Below the pieces are notes generated by a model, which was not told where the DNA came from, did no database searches, and saw only the letters and a list, made by a program, of their open reading frames with translations. Positions 1 to 7,056 of a stretch of DNA of 64,000 nt are shown piece after piece. Position 1 is the first letter of the stretch. Each line of letters opens with the position of its first letter. The DNA is from a virus. The stretch is from positions 62,001 through 126,000 of IMG/VR virus record IMGVR_UViG_3300035703_000005, one strand, 5' to 3'. A program made the position numbers and the translations under genes.

Positions 1-495
1 AAAATCCCAAGTTGCGGGGAAAAAAATTAATTTACCCTCTTCTGGTTTTATTTTAGTTCCATCTATAAATTCTGTTTCTCCGCCACCCTCTACATCATTT
101 AAATACCAAATAAAAGTTATTCTTCTAACACCATTGCAATCATCTCTACAAAAATCATGATGCCAATTATAAAAACCTTCTCCACCAATAGTTCTTTGTA
201 TTTGATATCCAGTATCGTTGAGATCTAAATCAGTTATATTAGTATATAAATTTTCAAGTAAATATTGTTTATATTCTTTTAATCCATCATTCAAAGACTG
301 GTAAAAGATTTTATCTTCCTTTTCCCAACCAGCCATATGGCTTATTGCAATGTCAGTAGATACTTTTACTTTATTATTAAGTCCACCTAAAGTTTTACCA
401 GAACATTTTCTAAGATCCCTTTCAAATTTATAAATAACATTCTTACAAAATTCACTAGTTAAAGCATTTTGTTTTTCCCATATAAATTTATTCAT
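1..495 (-). CDS. 2OG-Fe(II) oxygenase (prolyl-4-hydroxylase type), partial
   Basis: The C-terminus runs off the left edge of the window; the ATG is at 495. The protein carries the hallmarks of the Fe(II)/2-oxoglutarate oxygenase fold: an HxD-type motif in FYNWHHDFCRD, a following GGGETEFIDG strand, and GKLIFFPATW, which normally precedes the distal iron-binding His. Such enzymes hydroxylate proteins or small molecules and are abundant in cyanophages, but the substrate cannot be told. The start overlaps the stop of the upstream zinc-ribbon gene by 4 nt (ATGA), so the two are translationally coupled. The distal His/Arg pair is outside the window and cannot be verified. Confidence 0.85.
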   Translation of the reverse strand, partial: MNKFIWEKQNALTSEFCKNVIYKFERDLRKCSGKTLGGLNNKVKVSTDIAISHMAGWEKEDKIFYQSLNDGLKEYKQYLLENLYTNITDLDLNDTGYQIQRTIGGEGFYNWHHDFCRDDCNGVRRITFIWYLNDVEGGGETEFIDGTKIKPEEGKLIFFPATWDF

Positions 496-689
496 TCTCT
501 TGGTTTTGGTTTGTTACACTCATTACAATAATAGGAAAACCCAGACTTAAATGACTTTACAACCTGGAAATATTCTATACAAAGTGGTTTAACTTCACCA
601 CATTTACTGCACTTCCTTTTTGTATAACTTACGCACTTTTTTGAGTTCGTTGAGTTCAGTTTTAATATTCTTGTAAGCAGTTTCAGCAT
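492..689 (-). CDS. small zinc-ribbon protein
   Basis: A 65-aa frame with two CxxC knuckles (CSKCGE and YCNECNK) about 27 residues apart, typical of small phage zinc ribbons. The function is unknown; nucleic-acid binding is an inference. The first ~25 residues overlap the next gene upstream by 86 nt and look less protein-like, so the real start may lie closer to CVSYTKRKCSK, although no clear ATG is present there. Confidence 0.55.
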   Translation of the reverse strand: MLKLLTRILKLNSTNSKKCVSYTKRKCSKCGEVKPLCIEYFQVVKSFKSGFSYYCNECNKPKPRE

Positions 690-783
690 CTATTCTTCCT
701 CCCATCTCCATAGCACAAATAATATCAACTCTTGTTCCGAAATACGATAGCGCTTTTTCGAAGGTATCTAAATTTTCATACAT
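604..783 (-). CDS. hypothetical protein, 59 aa
   Basis: Reads MYENLDTFEKALSYF onwards and ends in a Lys-rich helix. The start at 783 is preferred over one nine codons further upstream because it gives the short overlap with the upstream stop seen throughout this operon. No family recognised; it is probably a small helical protein. Confidence 0.55.
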   Translation of the reverse strand: MYENLDTFEKALSYFGTRVDIICAMEMGGRIDAETAYKNIKTELNELKKVRKLYKKEVQ

Positions 784-1030
784 CGTAATCAATCCTGCAA
801 TGTTCTGCAATTATATCTATACGAGCATCCAAAGAGTTCTCAAGACGATAGAGTTCACTTGTAGTTTCAATGTTTTCTTCTTCAAGTCTTTTAATATCTT
901 CAAGTGCTCCTGAATATTTTTCTTCAAGTTGCCTGACTGTAATTTCTAAATCAGACAACCTTTTGTAAACATCATCCATAGGGACTTCATCAATTCCCCA
1001 TTTTCTATGAAACCAGTGCGTTCCAATCAT
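776..1030 (-). CDS. hypothetical coiled-coil protein, 84 aa
   Basis: The central part (about residues 20-70) is Glu/Leu/Arg-rich with heptad spacing (RLSDLEITVRQLEEKYSG, then EDIKRLEEEN), which predicts a coiled coil. No catalytic motif is seen. It overlaps both neighbours by a few nucleotides, as expected for a compact early operon. Confidence 0.6.
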   Translation of the reverse strand: MIGTHWFHRKWGIDEVPMDDVYKRLSDLEITVRQLEEKYSGALEDIKRLEEENIETTSELYRLENSLDARIDIIAEHCRIDYDV

Positions 1031-1248
1031 ATTACACCTACAGATTTTAAATAACGACGATATGCCATAAATCTACCTACACTTGGTTGTCCTGGTATAG
1101 GTCCTAAGCTATCACATATTTCACAATAACACAACCAATCATACCATGGAGTTGTTGGATCCAGAGATGGATGAAGACTTGTTTGTGTGTAATTCTTTAA
1201 GGAGTCGAAGAAGTTCTGGAGTTTCGTCCCATTCCCAAATTGTTCCAT
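1027..1248 (-). CDS. hypothetical protein, 73 aa; N-terminus doubtful
   Basis: The C-terminal half (TPWYDWLCYCEICDSL, then GRFMAYRRYLKSVG) looks like real protein. The N-terminal half overlaps a different frame starting at ATG 1276 that reads MTKRTYTQKDGTIWEWDETP before stopping at 1139, and that frame looks more protein-like over its length. Either two genes overlap by about 110 nt or one gene has been split by a frameshift. Confidence 0.4.
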   Translation of the reverse strand: MEQFGNGTKLQNFFDSLKNYTQTSLHPSLDPTTPWYDWLCYCEICDSLGPIPGQPSVGRFMAYRRYLKSVGVI

Positions 1249-1276
1249 CTTTTTGTGTATAAGTTCGTTTAGTCAT
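1139..1276 (-). CDS. small overlapping frame, 45 aa
   Basis: Begins at ATG 1276, overlapping the stop of the upstream gene, and encodes a start that resembles small conserved cyanophage proteins (KDGTIWEWDETPELL). Its last ~20 residues (Ser/Asn-rich) look non-coding, which suggests the true reading moves into the frame of the 1027-1248 entry. Confidence 0.4.
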   Translation of the reverse strand: MTKRTYTQKDGTIWEWDETPELLRLLKELHTNKSSSISGSNNSMV

Positions 1277-1475
1277 TTTTTTCCAATAATTCTAATTCTT
1301 TTTGATTCTTACAATATTTTTCTATTATTTCTTTTCTTAAGAAAATATAATAAAGTTTATAAGCTGGATGATCATTTTCTGGAGATAATGAAGCAGTAAC
1401 AGCTTGTTTCCATAGAGATTTTAATTTTACATCTGAAATTGATGTAGGGTTATTTAATGGCTTTTCTTCAGACAT
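1269..1475 (-). CDS. hypothetical protein, 68 aa
   Basis: Acidic N-terminus (MSEEKPLNNPTS) followed by helical segments; no motif recognised. It lies between the sulfotransferase-like gene group and the small-protein cluster and overlaps the next ORF by a few nt. Confidence 0.55.
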   Translation of the reverse strand: MSEEKPLNNPTSISDVKLKSLWKQAVTASLSPENDHPAYKLYYIFLRKEIIEKYCKNQKELELLEKND

Positions 1476-1516
1476 AAGAGTAAAAAAATATAATATTATT
1501 CTATTATGTATTTAAG

Positions 1517-2167
1517 TTATAAGTCAAGTCTTTTATTTTTCGATTGTATTCCATTCCAAACTTCTTGATCTAACCAATATTCATCAACATATTTAACATA
1601 TTTTTTATTGGGATCTTCGGTAATAAATTTGAAAATATCTGGATTATCATAATCAATAGGAAAATTTAAAATTTCACCAACCCATTTTAAATAATGTTGT
1701 TTATGTAAAAATAACGCTTCATTATCTAAAAAATGAATTTTAAACCCAGAAGGAATAAGAGTATTATAGTAATAATCTTGTGCAATTGGTGTTGTAATTT
1801 CTTTTCTAACTCTTAGTTGCTGTTGAGAATTAATATTAGAGTCTCTTACAATAATTGCAATTTGAACATTTATTCCAAAAGATTGGACTCGTTCTACAAA
1901 CTCTTTAATTTTTGGAACATATCTAACACCATCATAAAAAAATGGACAACTTACATTTGCTAACCAATGGTCGTATCCATCAAAATCTTTTTCTGTAACT
2001 TCTTCTGGATATACCCAATACTTTGCAAAATATTCTTCATCACTTGGAACCCAATACTTATCTAAAAGACTTTTCCAACCACCAACTTTAGGATGTGTGC
2101 TGAATATTCTACTAAACAAATGATTTCCAGATCCTTGAGGTCCAGTAATAATTAAAAGTTTTTTCAT
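1517..2167 (-). CDS. P-loop sulfotransferase-like protein (copy 1)
   Basis: 216 aa. A Walker-type glycine loop near the N-terminus, ITGPQGSGNHLFSRIF, matches the phosphosulfate-binding loop of sulfotransferases and nucleotide kinases. A downstream IVRDSNINSQQQLRVRKE segment resembles the second (3'-phosphate) binding region. It is clearly paralogous to the gene at 2979-3602: both begin MKK, TGPQGSGNH, HPKV.GWK.LLD.YW. Activity and acceptor are unknown; sulfation of a glycan or protein would fit the sugar genes elsewhere. Its start abuts the stop of the 2167-2982 gene. Confidence 0.6.
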   Translation of the reverse strand: MKKLLIITGPQGSGNHLFSRIFSTHPKVGGWKSLLDKYWVPSDEEYFAKYWVYPEEVTEKDFDGYDHWLANVSCPFFYDGVRYVPKIKEFVERVQSFGINVQIAIIVRDSNINSQQQLRVRKEITTPIAQDYYYNTLIPSGFKIHFLDNEALFLHKQHYLKWVGEILNFPIDYDNPDIFKFITEDPNKKYVKYVDEYWLDQEVWNGIQSKNKRLDL

Positions 2168-2982
2168 TATTTTTTTAGTACATCCATTCTATCAATCCAT
2201 AGATTATACATTTCTGATATTAAATTTCTATTAAATCCGGTTAGATTAAATTCATCATATAAATTTTTTATATTATCAAGTGTGTCTTCTTCATACAAAT
2301 ACCAATTAACGTCCCAAAAATACAAATTATTATGATTATAACTTGATGGTAAATTATTACCTACAAATTTATTAAATTTAAATTTATTAAATTTATTAAT
2401 CAATGAACTTTTAGTATCTTCATTTAAATTCATAAATTGTCTAAAATTTACTGGTAAAATTGGAATTATTTCTCTATGTTTATCATACTTAGTAGATTCT
2501 TCAGATAAAACACAGTTTCTAATTGATTTAAAAAGATTTTGATTAATAAACTGTATAATTCTCACATTTTTACATTCAGAAATTATGGAAAGAAGATCTT
2601 GATTATGATGAACTCGTACAAAATATAAAGATTCATCTTTACAAAGATCTTTCATTTGATGTAAAAATGAAAAGTCGATCCATATACCATCTTCGGCATT
2701 AATATTATTTAATAAATGATTTTTCCACAAAGAAATTTTTTCATTGATGTTCATTCCGTTTATAAAAATATCATCAGATAAGTATAAACAATTCATTAAA
2801 AAATTTCCTCCACTTCCAGAATCATACCAAACAACAATAATTTTATTACTGTTCGCATTAATTTTAAATATTAAACCTTCATCAATTTCTATTTTCGAAT
2901 CTTTATTTGAAAAATTTTTATGAACTATCGTATGTCCAAAATCAGACAAAAAAAGGGAAATATATTTTACATCTTCACTCAT
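2167..2982 (-). CDS. divergent P-loop (sulfotransferase-like) protein
   Basis: 271 aa, AT-rich and Asn-rich. The only recognisable feature is a glycine loop, IIVVWYDSGSGGNFLMNCL, around residues 48-66, comparable in place and spacing to the loops of the two flanking paralogues. It is sandwiched between them with 1-4 nt junctions, so all three are surely one transcript. Family membership rests on this loop and on context; it could be another P-loop enzyme. Confidence 0.5.
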   Translation of the reverse strand: MSEDVKYISLFLSDFGHTIVHKNFSNKDSKIEIDEGLIFKINANSNKIIVVWYDSGSGGNFLMNCLYLSDDIFINGMNINEKISLWKNHLLNNINAEDGIWIDFSFLHQMKDLCKDESLYFVRVHHNQDLLSIISECKNVRIIQFINQNLFKSIRNCVLSEESTKYDKHREIIPILPVNFRQFMNLNEDTKSSLINKFNKFKFNKFVGNNLPSSYNHNNLYFWDVNWYLYEEDTLDNIKNLYDEFNLTGFNRNLISEMYNLWIDRMDVLKK

Positions 2983-3602
2983 GATATTTTTTTTAATGAA
3001 ATTCCAGTTTTATTACAATTATCCAAAAAATATTCTTCTACATGATGAATATACTTATCATTAGGATCATTGGATAAAATTTCATCTACTCGGCAATCAT
3101 CCCATGCAATTGGTATGCCGACATTTAAGCTCTTTAGATAATCCTGTTTATAGAGATACAATAACTCGTAGCTTAAAAATATTGGATTAAAAAAATTTGG
3201 AAGTTGTTTCATGAACAGAGGCAAAGTACTTTCCTTTCTCAAACGATTTTGTTGATGTCTGAGAATATTTTGATCTCTACCGACTACTACTATTTGTGTT
3301 CCAATACCAAGGTTTTCAACTTCATTTACAAATGACATAATGTTTGGTTCCCATTTCTTTTCTTGAATACCAAGAGGGACACTGATACTGGTGAAAAAAT
3401 AATCATAAGTAGACCAATTAAAGTCTTTCAATCGAGATGGATCTTTCCAATACTCACAAAATGGTTCTGCAAATCTATGAGCTTCCCAATAGTTATCGAG
3501 AAGAGTCTTCCATCCAAATACTTTCGGATGTAATGAGAATATCTTAGACCAAAGATGATTACCGGACCCCTGTGGTCCGGTAAGGATTACCATTTTTTTC
3601 AT
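2979..3602 (-). CDS. P-loop sulfotransferase-like protein (copy 2)
   Basis: 207 aa; N-terminal loop ILTGPQGSGNHLWSKIFSLH followed by PKVFGWKTLLDNYW, nearly collinear with the 1517-2167 product. A VVVGRDQNILRHQQNRLRKE segment in the middle corresponds to the IVRD..QQ..RKE segment of copy 1. Overlaps the next gene by 4 nt (ATGA). Enzymatic role unproven; the conserved pair of loops argues for nucleotide or PAPS binding. Confidence 0.6.
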   Translation of the reverse strand: MKKMVILTGPQGSGNHLWSKIFSLHPKVFGWKTLLDNYWEAHRFAEPFCEYWKDPSRLKDFNWSTYDYFFTSISVPLGIQEKKWEPNIMSFVNEVENLGIGTQIVVVGRDQNILRHQQNRLRKESTLPLFMKQLPNFFNPIFLSYELLYLYKQDYLKSLNVGIPIAWDDCRVDEILSNDPNDKYIHHVEEYFLDNCNKTGISLKKIS

Positions 3603-3853
3603 TTAAAAAATAACAAATAGATCAATCCTGGGATGATAATAAGAAACTGAGGAAGGAAGTTCATTACAATTGAAGGTTCTTTCCACTTTATTCCTACATA
3701 AGTCCAACCAGATGCAGCAATTAATTGTAGAATGCTATTCCAAGGGGTTAGTCCCAGTACGTGAAACACCATCGCAATGAGTATCAGACTGGCACTAACC
3801 CATTTAATTATACGAGTTTTATCTTTACTTCTTCGTCTTTCAATTGTACTCAT
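3599..3853 (-). CDS. small membrane protein, 84 aa
   Basis: A basic N-terminus (MSTIERRRSKDKTR) is followed by two hydrophobic segments around residues 18-45 and 62-83, the second running to the C-terminus (FLIIIPGLIYLLFFK). This suggests an integral membrane protein with a cytoplasmic N-terminus by the positive-inside rule. No family recognised. Confidence 0.6.
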   Translation of the reverse strand: MSTIERRRSKDKTRIIKWVSASLILIAMVFHVLGLTPWNSILQLIAASGWTYVGIKWKEPSIVMNFLPQFLIIIPGLIYLLFFK

Positions 3854-3870
3854 AATATAAAAGATTTATA

Positions 3871-4557
3871 TCAGACTGCAATAGCAGTATTCTTGTTACT
3901 AATTTCAAGAAGATCATAACGCATTTGTTCTACCATTGCAAGAATGCGATCTTGAACATCTGCAGCACCTTCTACAAGTTTCTCAAGTTTCCAACCACCA
4001 ATGTTAGCATGGAATCCTTCGTCTTTAGCAATAGCTGCATAACGTGAAGAGATAAACTCATCTTCTACACACTCAGCCATTTCGTTCCATACCGCCTCTG
4101 CACGACCCTCAGCAACGAGTTGATATGCAGCAAGAGCAGCAGGATCGGAAGATGCCCCATACTTGTCTAGGAGGGTGGCACCCTTAGCCTGAGGTGCAAC
4201 GGCTTCTGCAGCAAATGCAGCATCAACATCAACTTTCTCACCAGAAATATGCTCAATAACTTCCTTTACCATACGGAAGTGTTTCGCTTCATCTTGTGCC
4301 TGTTTGGTTAGTAACTCAAGTTCAGTAACATCCATAGATGCAGGAGCAGAAGCAACCTCAGCAGCAATTGCTTTCATGTTCATTGCTTCATTAACCATAC
4401 GACCACGAAAATGTTCGACCATATGTTCTTTACTTGGATTTGAAGCAAAGAAACGACGGACATTCATACGAGACTGATAAAAAAGTTCATCATTCTCTTT
4501 TTTAATTTTTTGTACAAATTCTTTTCCCGAAAGCATTTCAATAAAACTCCTATACAA
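3871..4557 (-). CDS. ferritin-like diiron protein
   Basis: 228 aa, all-helical composition. Two ExxH motifs with spacing right for a carboxylate-bridged diiron site are visible: QDEAKHFRM near residue 89 and KDEGFHANIG near residue 181, each preceded by a Glu-containing helix. This matches the ferritin-like oxidase/hydroxylase superfamily (TenA, MiaE and PaaA-type helical bundles), but I cannot assign a specific reaction. It sits beside sulfotransferase-like genes and has an Ala-rich insert (about residues 113-135). Confidence 0.65.
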   Translation of the reverse strand: MYRSFIEMLSGKEFVQKIKKENDELFYQSRMNVRRFFASNPSKEHMVEHFRGRMVNEAMNMKAIAAEVASAPASMDVTELELLTKQAQDEAKHFRMVKEVIEHISGEKVDVDAAFAAEAVAPQAKGATLLDKYGASSDPAALAAYQLVAEGRAEAVWNEMAECVEDEFISSRYAAIAKDEGFHANIGGWKLEKLVEGAADVQDRILAMVEQMRYDLLEISNKNTAIAV

Positions 4558-4570
4558 TACTTTTACTTAT

Positions 4571-5149
4571 TTATTTAATAAGTGTTACAAGAATATCCGA
4601 AAATGTTTTTTCAACTAAAATGTTTTGATTAAAATTTTTACATATCCATTCCGAAGTAAAATATTCCCATACACAATTATTCAACATCCCAAATTCTAAT
4701 ATACAAGAATTTTGTTTCATAATCTCATTCAACATCATTCCACTATTTTTGTATGCAGAATAATTTGGGTATTGAATTTGAAATCCTCCAGCTTCATGCC
4801 ACCAAGCATAACTAATCATATCTGGACGATAAATCATTATGATCCAATCATCTGGAAACTTTTTACGTATTTTACCTAGATAGTAAGACCACTCATGACT
4901 CTTGATTAGTTTACATCCTTCGAATTCAGCCCATGCTTGATCAATATAATCCCCATCAAGAATTGGTTCAAACTCCATTTCAGGTCCAAAGTATGCACCT
5001 TTGTGTCCAGCATAACTATGATGAACATATTCACGTTCAGGAGTACGATCGGAGATATTCATACCAGACATCGTTTCTAATGTCTGGGCGATACCACTCC
5101 AACGGGATCCAGGAACTCCAGTAAAAAATATTCTCTTAGGTAATTTCAT
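4571..5149 (-). CDS. P-loop sulfotransferase-like protein (fourth)
   Basis: 192 aa. Begins with IFFTGVPGSRWSGIAQTLE, a glycine loop like those of the genes at 1.5-3.6 kb, and has IIMIYRPDMISYAWW in the middle, comparable to the IVRD/VVGRD segments there. Start codons of this gene and the plus-strand methyltransferase share the palindrome CATG at 5147-5150, so the two genes diverge with no intergenic DNA. Confidence 0.55.
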   Translation of the reverse strand: MKLPKRIFFTGVPGSRWSGIAQTLETMSGMNISDRTPEREYVHHSYAGHKGAYFGPEMEFEPILDGDYIDQAWAEFEGCKLIKSHEWSYYLGKIRKKFPDDWIIMIYRPDMISYAWWHEAGGFQIQYPNYSAYKNSGMMLNEIMKQNSCILEFGMLNNCVWEYFTSEWICKNFNQNILVEKTFSDILVTLIK

Positions 5150-5684
5150 GAATCAAGAAAAATTAAATGAATACTTTGCAACAAAATGGAAAAGTAATCT
5201 AAATCAATATCTATACTCTGGGTGGAATCTGATTAATAATATTTCTGATGATGAGTGGGTTTTAGATGTTGGATGTGGACCAAATCCATTTAAAGGAAAG
5301 ATACAAAATTTAATTGGAATAGATCCTGCTTTTGATGAAGCAGATTATAAAGTAACTATAGATAAGTTCAAATCTAACAGAAAGTTTGATGTTGCCTTTT
5401 GTTTAGGTAGTATAAATTTTGGTCCTGGCGATAAAATTGTATCAGAAATAAATTCGTTAGTAAAGTTATTAAAACCTACTGCAAGAATTTATTGGAGATG
5501 CAATCCAGGAAGAAAAGATCATGAAAACAAAGATTGTGAGTTAATAAATTTTTTCCCGTGGACTTTTGAACTTCACAACAAATTTTCAAATCATTTTGGA
5601 TTTGAGTGTACTGATTTAAAATGGGATTATAATCATAGAATTTATGCAGAATGGGTTAGATCTTCCATCTTTAATTCTATATAA
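5148..5684 (+). CDS. class I SAM-dependent methyltransferase
   Basis: 178 aa on the plus strand, one of very few plus-strand genes here. Motif I (WVLDVGCGPNPFKG, about residues 37-50) followed by LIGIDPAFDEAD gives the SAM-binding signature; FDVAFCLGSINFGPGDK is the post-motif strand. Rossmann-fold methyltransferase of unknown substrate. No promoter of its own can be placed, because its start overlaps the divergent gene's start; any promoter must lie inside the 4571-5149 gene. Its 3' end overlaps the convergent 5642-5890 frame. Confidence 0.75.
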   Translation: MNQEKLNEYFATKWKSNLNQYLYSGWNLINNISDDEWVLDVGCGPNPFKGKIQNLIGIDPAFDEADYKVTIDKFKSNRKFDVAFCLGSINFGPGDKIVSEINSLVKLLKPTARIYWRCNPGRKDHENKDCELINFFPWTFELHNKFSNHFGFECTDLKWDYNHRIYAEWVRSSIFNSI

Positions 5685-5890
5685 ATTACTGGAGAAGTAT
5701 CATTCCAGTGTCGGATTACTCCAGCAACAATAAAACAATTAGTAATCAAGTAAGTAATAAAAATAAAGGTACGTATCCAAGCAATAGTATCAGATTCTCG
5801 GTCGCATTTAGATGCCTTTTCCCCGAGTGCTTTAGCCCACCATCTCCATATCGTTCGCTTCTTCATAAATTGATTTTCTGGATTTAACAT
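5642..5890 (-). CDS. small membrane protein, up to 82 aa
   Basis: Likely starts at the internal Met (MKKRTIWRWWAKALGEKAS, ATG near 5866) because the longer form overlaps the upstream gene by 59 nt. One strong hydrophobic stretch (IRTFIFITYLITNCFIVAGV) predicts a single transmembrane helix after a basic head. The tail overlaps the 3' end of the plus-strand methyltransferase. Confidence 0.5.
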   Translation of the reverse strand: MLNPENQFMKKRTIWRWWAKALGEKASKCDRESDTIAWIRTFIFITYLITNCFIVAGVIRHWNDTSPVIYIELKMEDLTHSA

Positions 5891-6089
5891 ATTCCAATTC
5901 TTTCCATTGATTATAGTAACATAAAACCAACAGCCTTTCGTTGCGATGTAAATGACATGCTTGGTAGTTTTGACTGTCTTTAGGTCTAACGGACACTTCT
6001 ATTGTGACATATTCTTTATCTTTAAAATAAATCCAACCCTCAATTCCTTTTGACCACATTACATAATCATTGATTTGAGGCTCATACAT
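5832..6089 (-). CDS. hypothetical protein, 85 aa
   Basis: Compact beta-rich N-terminus (MYEPQINDYVMWSKGIEGWI) and a charged C-terminal helix. It abuts the next gene (stop/start at 6089) in the early small-gene operon. No motif recognised. Confidence 0.6.
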   Translation of the reverse strand: MYEPQINDYVMWSKGIEGWIYFKDKEYVTIEVSVRPKDSQNYQACHLHRNERLLVLCYYNQWKELEYVKSRKSIYEEANDMEMVG

Positions 6090-6304
6090 CAGAGTTTTCC
6101 TCCCACAACTCCTTCATATTTAACAGAATTTGATTCACTCCAACCTTCTTGTTTACCTTTAAGATAAAATCGTGTTGCAGAAATGCAAATTTCTTCAGTA
6201 AGAGAAGTCACAAGACATTTTCCTTCTTTATTATAAGAGTCCCAAGTACCCCACCTTTGTTGTTCAACCCTGAAAGTATCATCAATCCAAGTATAATCAG
6301 TCAT
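6089..6304 (-). CDS. hypothetical protein, 71 aa
   Basis: MTDYTWIDDTFRVEQQRWGT and a C-terminal GK.EGWSESNSVKYEGVVGG. Translationally coupled to the 59-aa gene upstream (ATGACTGA overlap). Unknown function. Confidence 0.6.
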   Translation of the reverse strand: MTDYTWIDDTFRVEQQRWGTWDSYNKEGKCLVTSLTEEICISATRFYLKGKQEGWSESNSVKYEGVVGGKL

Positions 6305-6476
6305 TAGATTTAATAGTCAAAGTGTAATCTTTTTTCTTGAGTTTATGTCTGTCCAAAAACCTATTCACATGTTCTTGACACTCAAACCAACAAACTTTAT
6401 TATCCTTACCTTCTTTTACTTCCAAACGAAAAGTAAAATTTTGATAGGGAAATTTTTCACCAATGGATGAAATCAT
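6297..6476 (-). CDS. hypothetical protein, 59 aa
   Basis: A short gene starting MISSIGEKFPYQNFTFRLEV and ending in a basic segment (RHKLKKKDYTLTIKSND). Its stop overlaps the start of the 6089-6304 gene and its start sits 3 nt after the stop of the next ORF, so the phase of the whole cluster supports it as real. Confidence 0.6.
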   Translation of the reverse strand: MISSIGEKFPYQNFTFRLEVKEGKDNKVCWFECQEHVNRFLDRHKLKKKDYTLTIKSND

Positions 6477-6478
6477 GA

Positions 6479-6637
6479 TTACCTTGGTTGTTCACGACTT
6501 TGAGTATAGACCAAGTTCATGAGCATGTCAAGGACTTCCTGACATTCTCCATAAGTTTTTTTATCAACATTATAAATTTGTTGATATTTTCTCATTGCAA
6601 TCATCATTAATTGATATTGTTCTCTGGTAAAATTCAT
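6479..6637 (-). CDS. hypothetical protein, 52 aa
   Basis: Met/Gln-rich helical peptide (MNFTREQYQLMMIAMRKYQQ). It lies 2 nt from its downstream neighbour, in the same packed operon. No homologue recognised. Confidence 0.55.
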   Translation of the reverse strand: MNFTREQYQLMMIAMRKYQQIYNVDKKTYGECQEVLDMLMNLVYTQSREQPR

Positions 6638-6669
6638 TAGTCGTAAATATTTTGTTCTTGTTGCCTTTT

Positions 6670-6924
6670 TCAGAAAGAGCCATTTCCCAGTCGTTCAAAA
6701 CAAACACTGTTGAATTTTCCTTCTACTCCACGAAGAATGAGTTTTGTATGAGAAGATTTTATAATTAACTCCTGGACATAATATACTCCGCCATGTACTA
6801 AAATATCTTCGGGATCTGTATTATTACCCCAATTAACTTGTTCTCTAGTACACCCAACAAACTTTACATAGTCCCCTTCTCGAATTTCACAAAATGATGG
6901 GTTAATTCTTTTTAGATTTTTCAT
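6670..6924 (-). CDS. hypothetical protein, 84 aa
   Basis: Beta-rich, with EIREGDYVKFVGCTREQVNW and GVYYVQELI, reminiscent of a small SH3-like barrel, but the fold is only an inference. Start overlaps the stop of the 32-aa gene upstream (ATGA). Confidence 0.6.
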   Translation of the reverse strand: MKNLKRINPSFCEIREGDYVKFVGCTREQVNWGNNTDPEDILVHGGVYYVQELIIKSSHTKLILRGVEGKFNSVCFERLGNGSF

Positions 6925-7019
6925 TTTTCTGTAATTGGTTGAGGTTTAGATTTGGTATGATTGGTATAAGAAACTTTTCTGTCTTCCCCATACGTCAAAA
7001 TAAATCCGCATATAAGCAT
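6921..7019 (-). CDS. hypothetical peptide, 32 aa
   Basis: MLICGFILTYGEDRKVSYTN then a Lys/Pro tail. Kept because its TGA overlaps the next gene's ATG exactly as the neighbouring genes do; otherwise too short to judge. Confidence 0.4.
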   Translation of the reverse strand: MLICGFILTYGEDRKVSYTNHTKSKPQPITEK

Positions 7020-7056
7020 TGATACTCTATCATATCATTTAGAATTAGTCAAAAAA

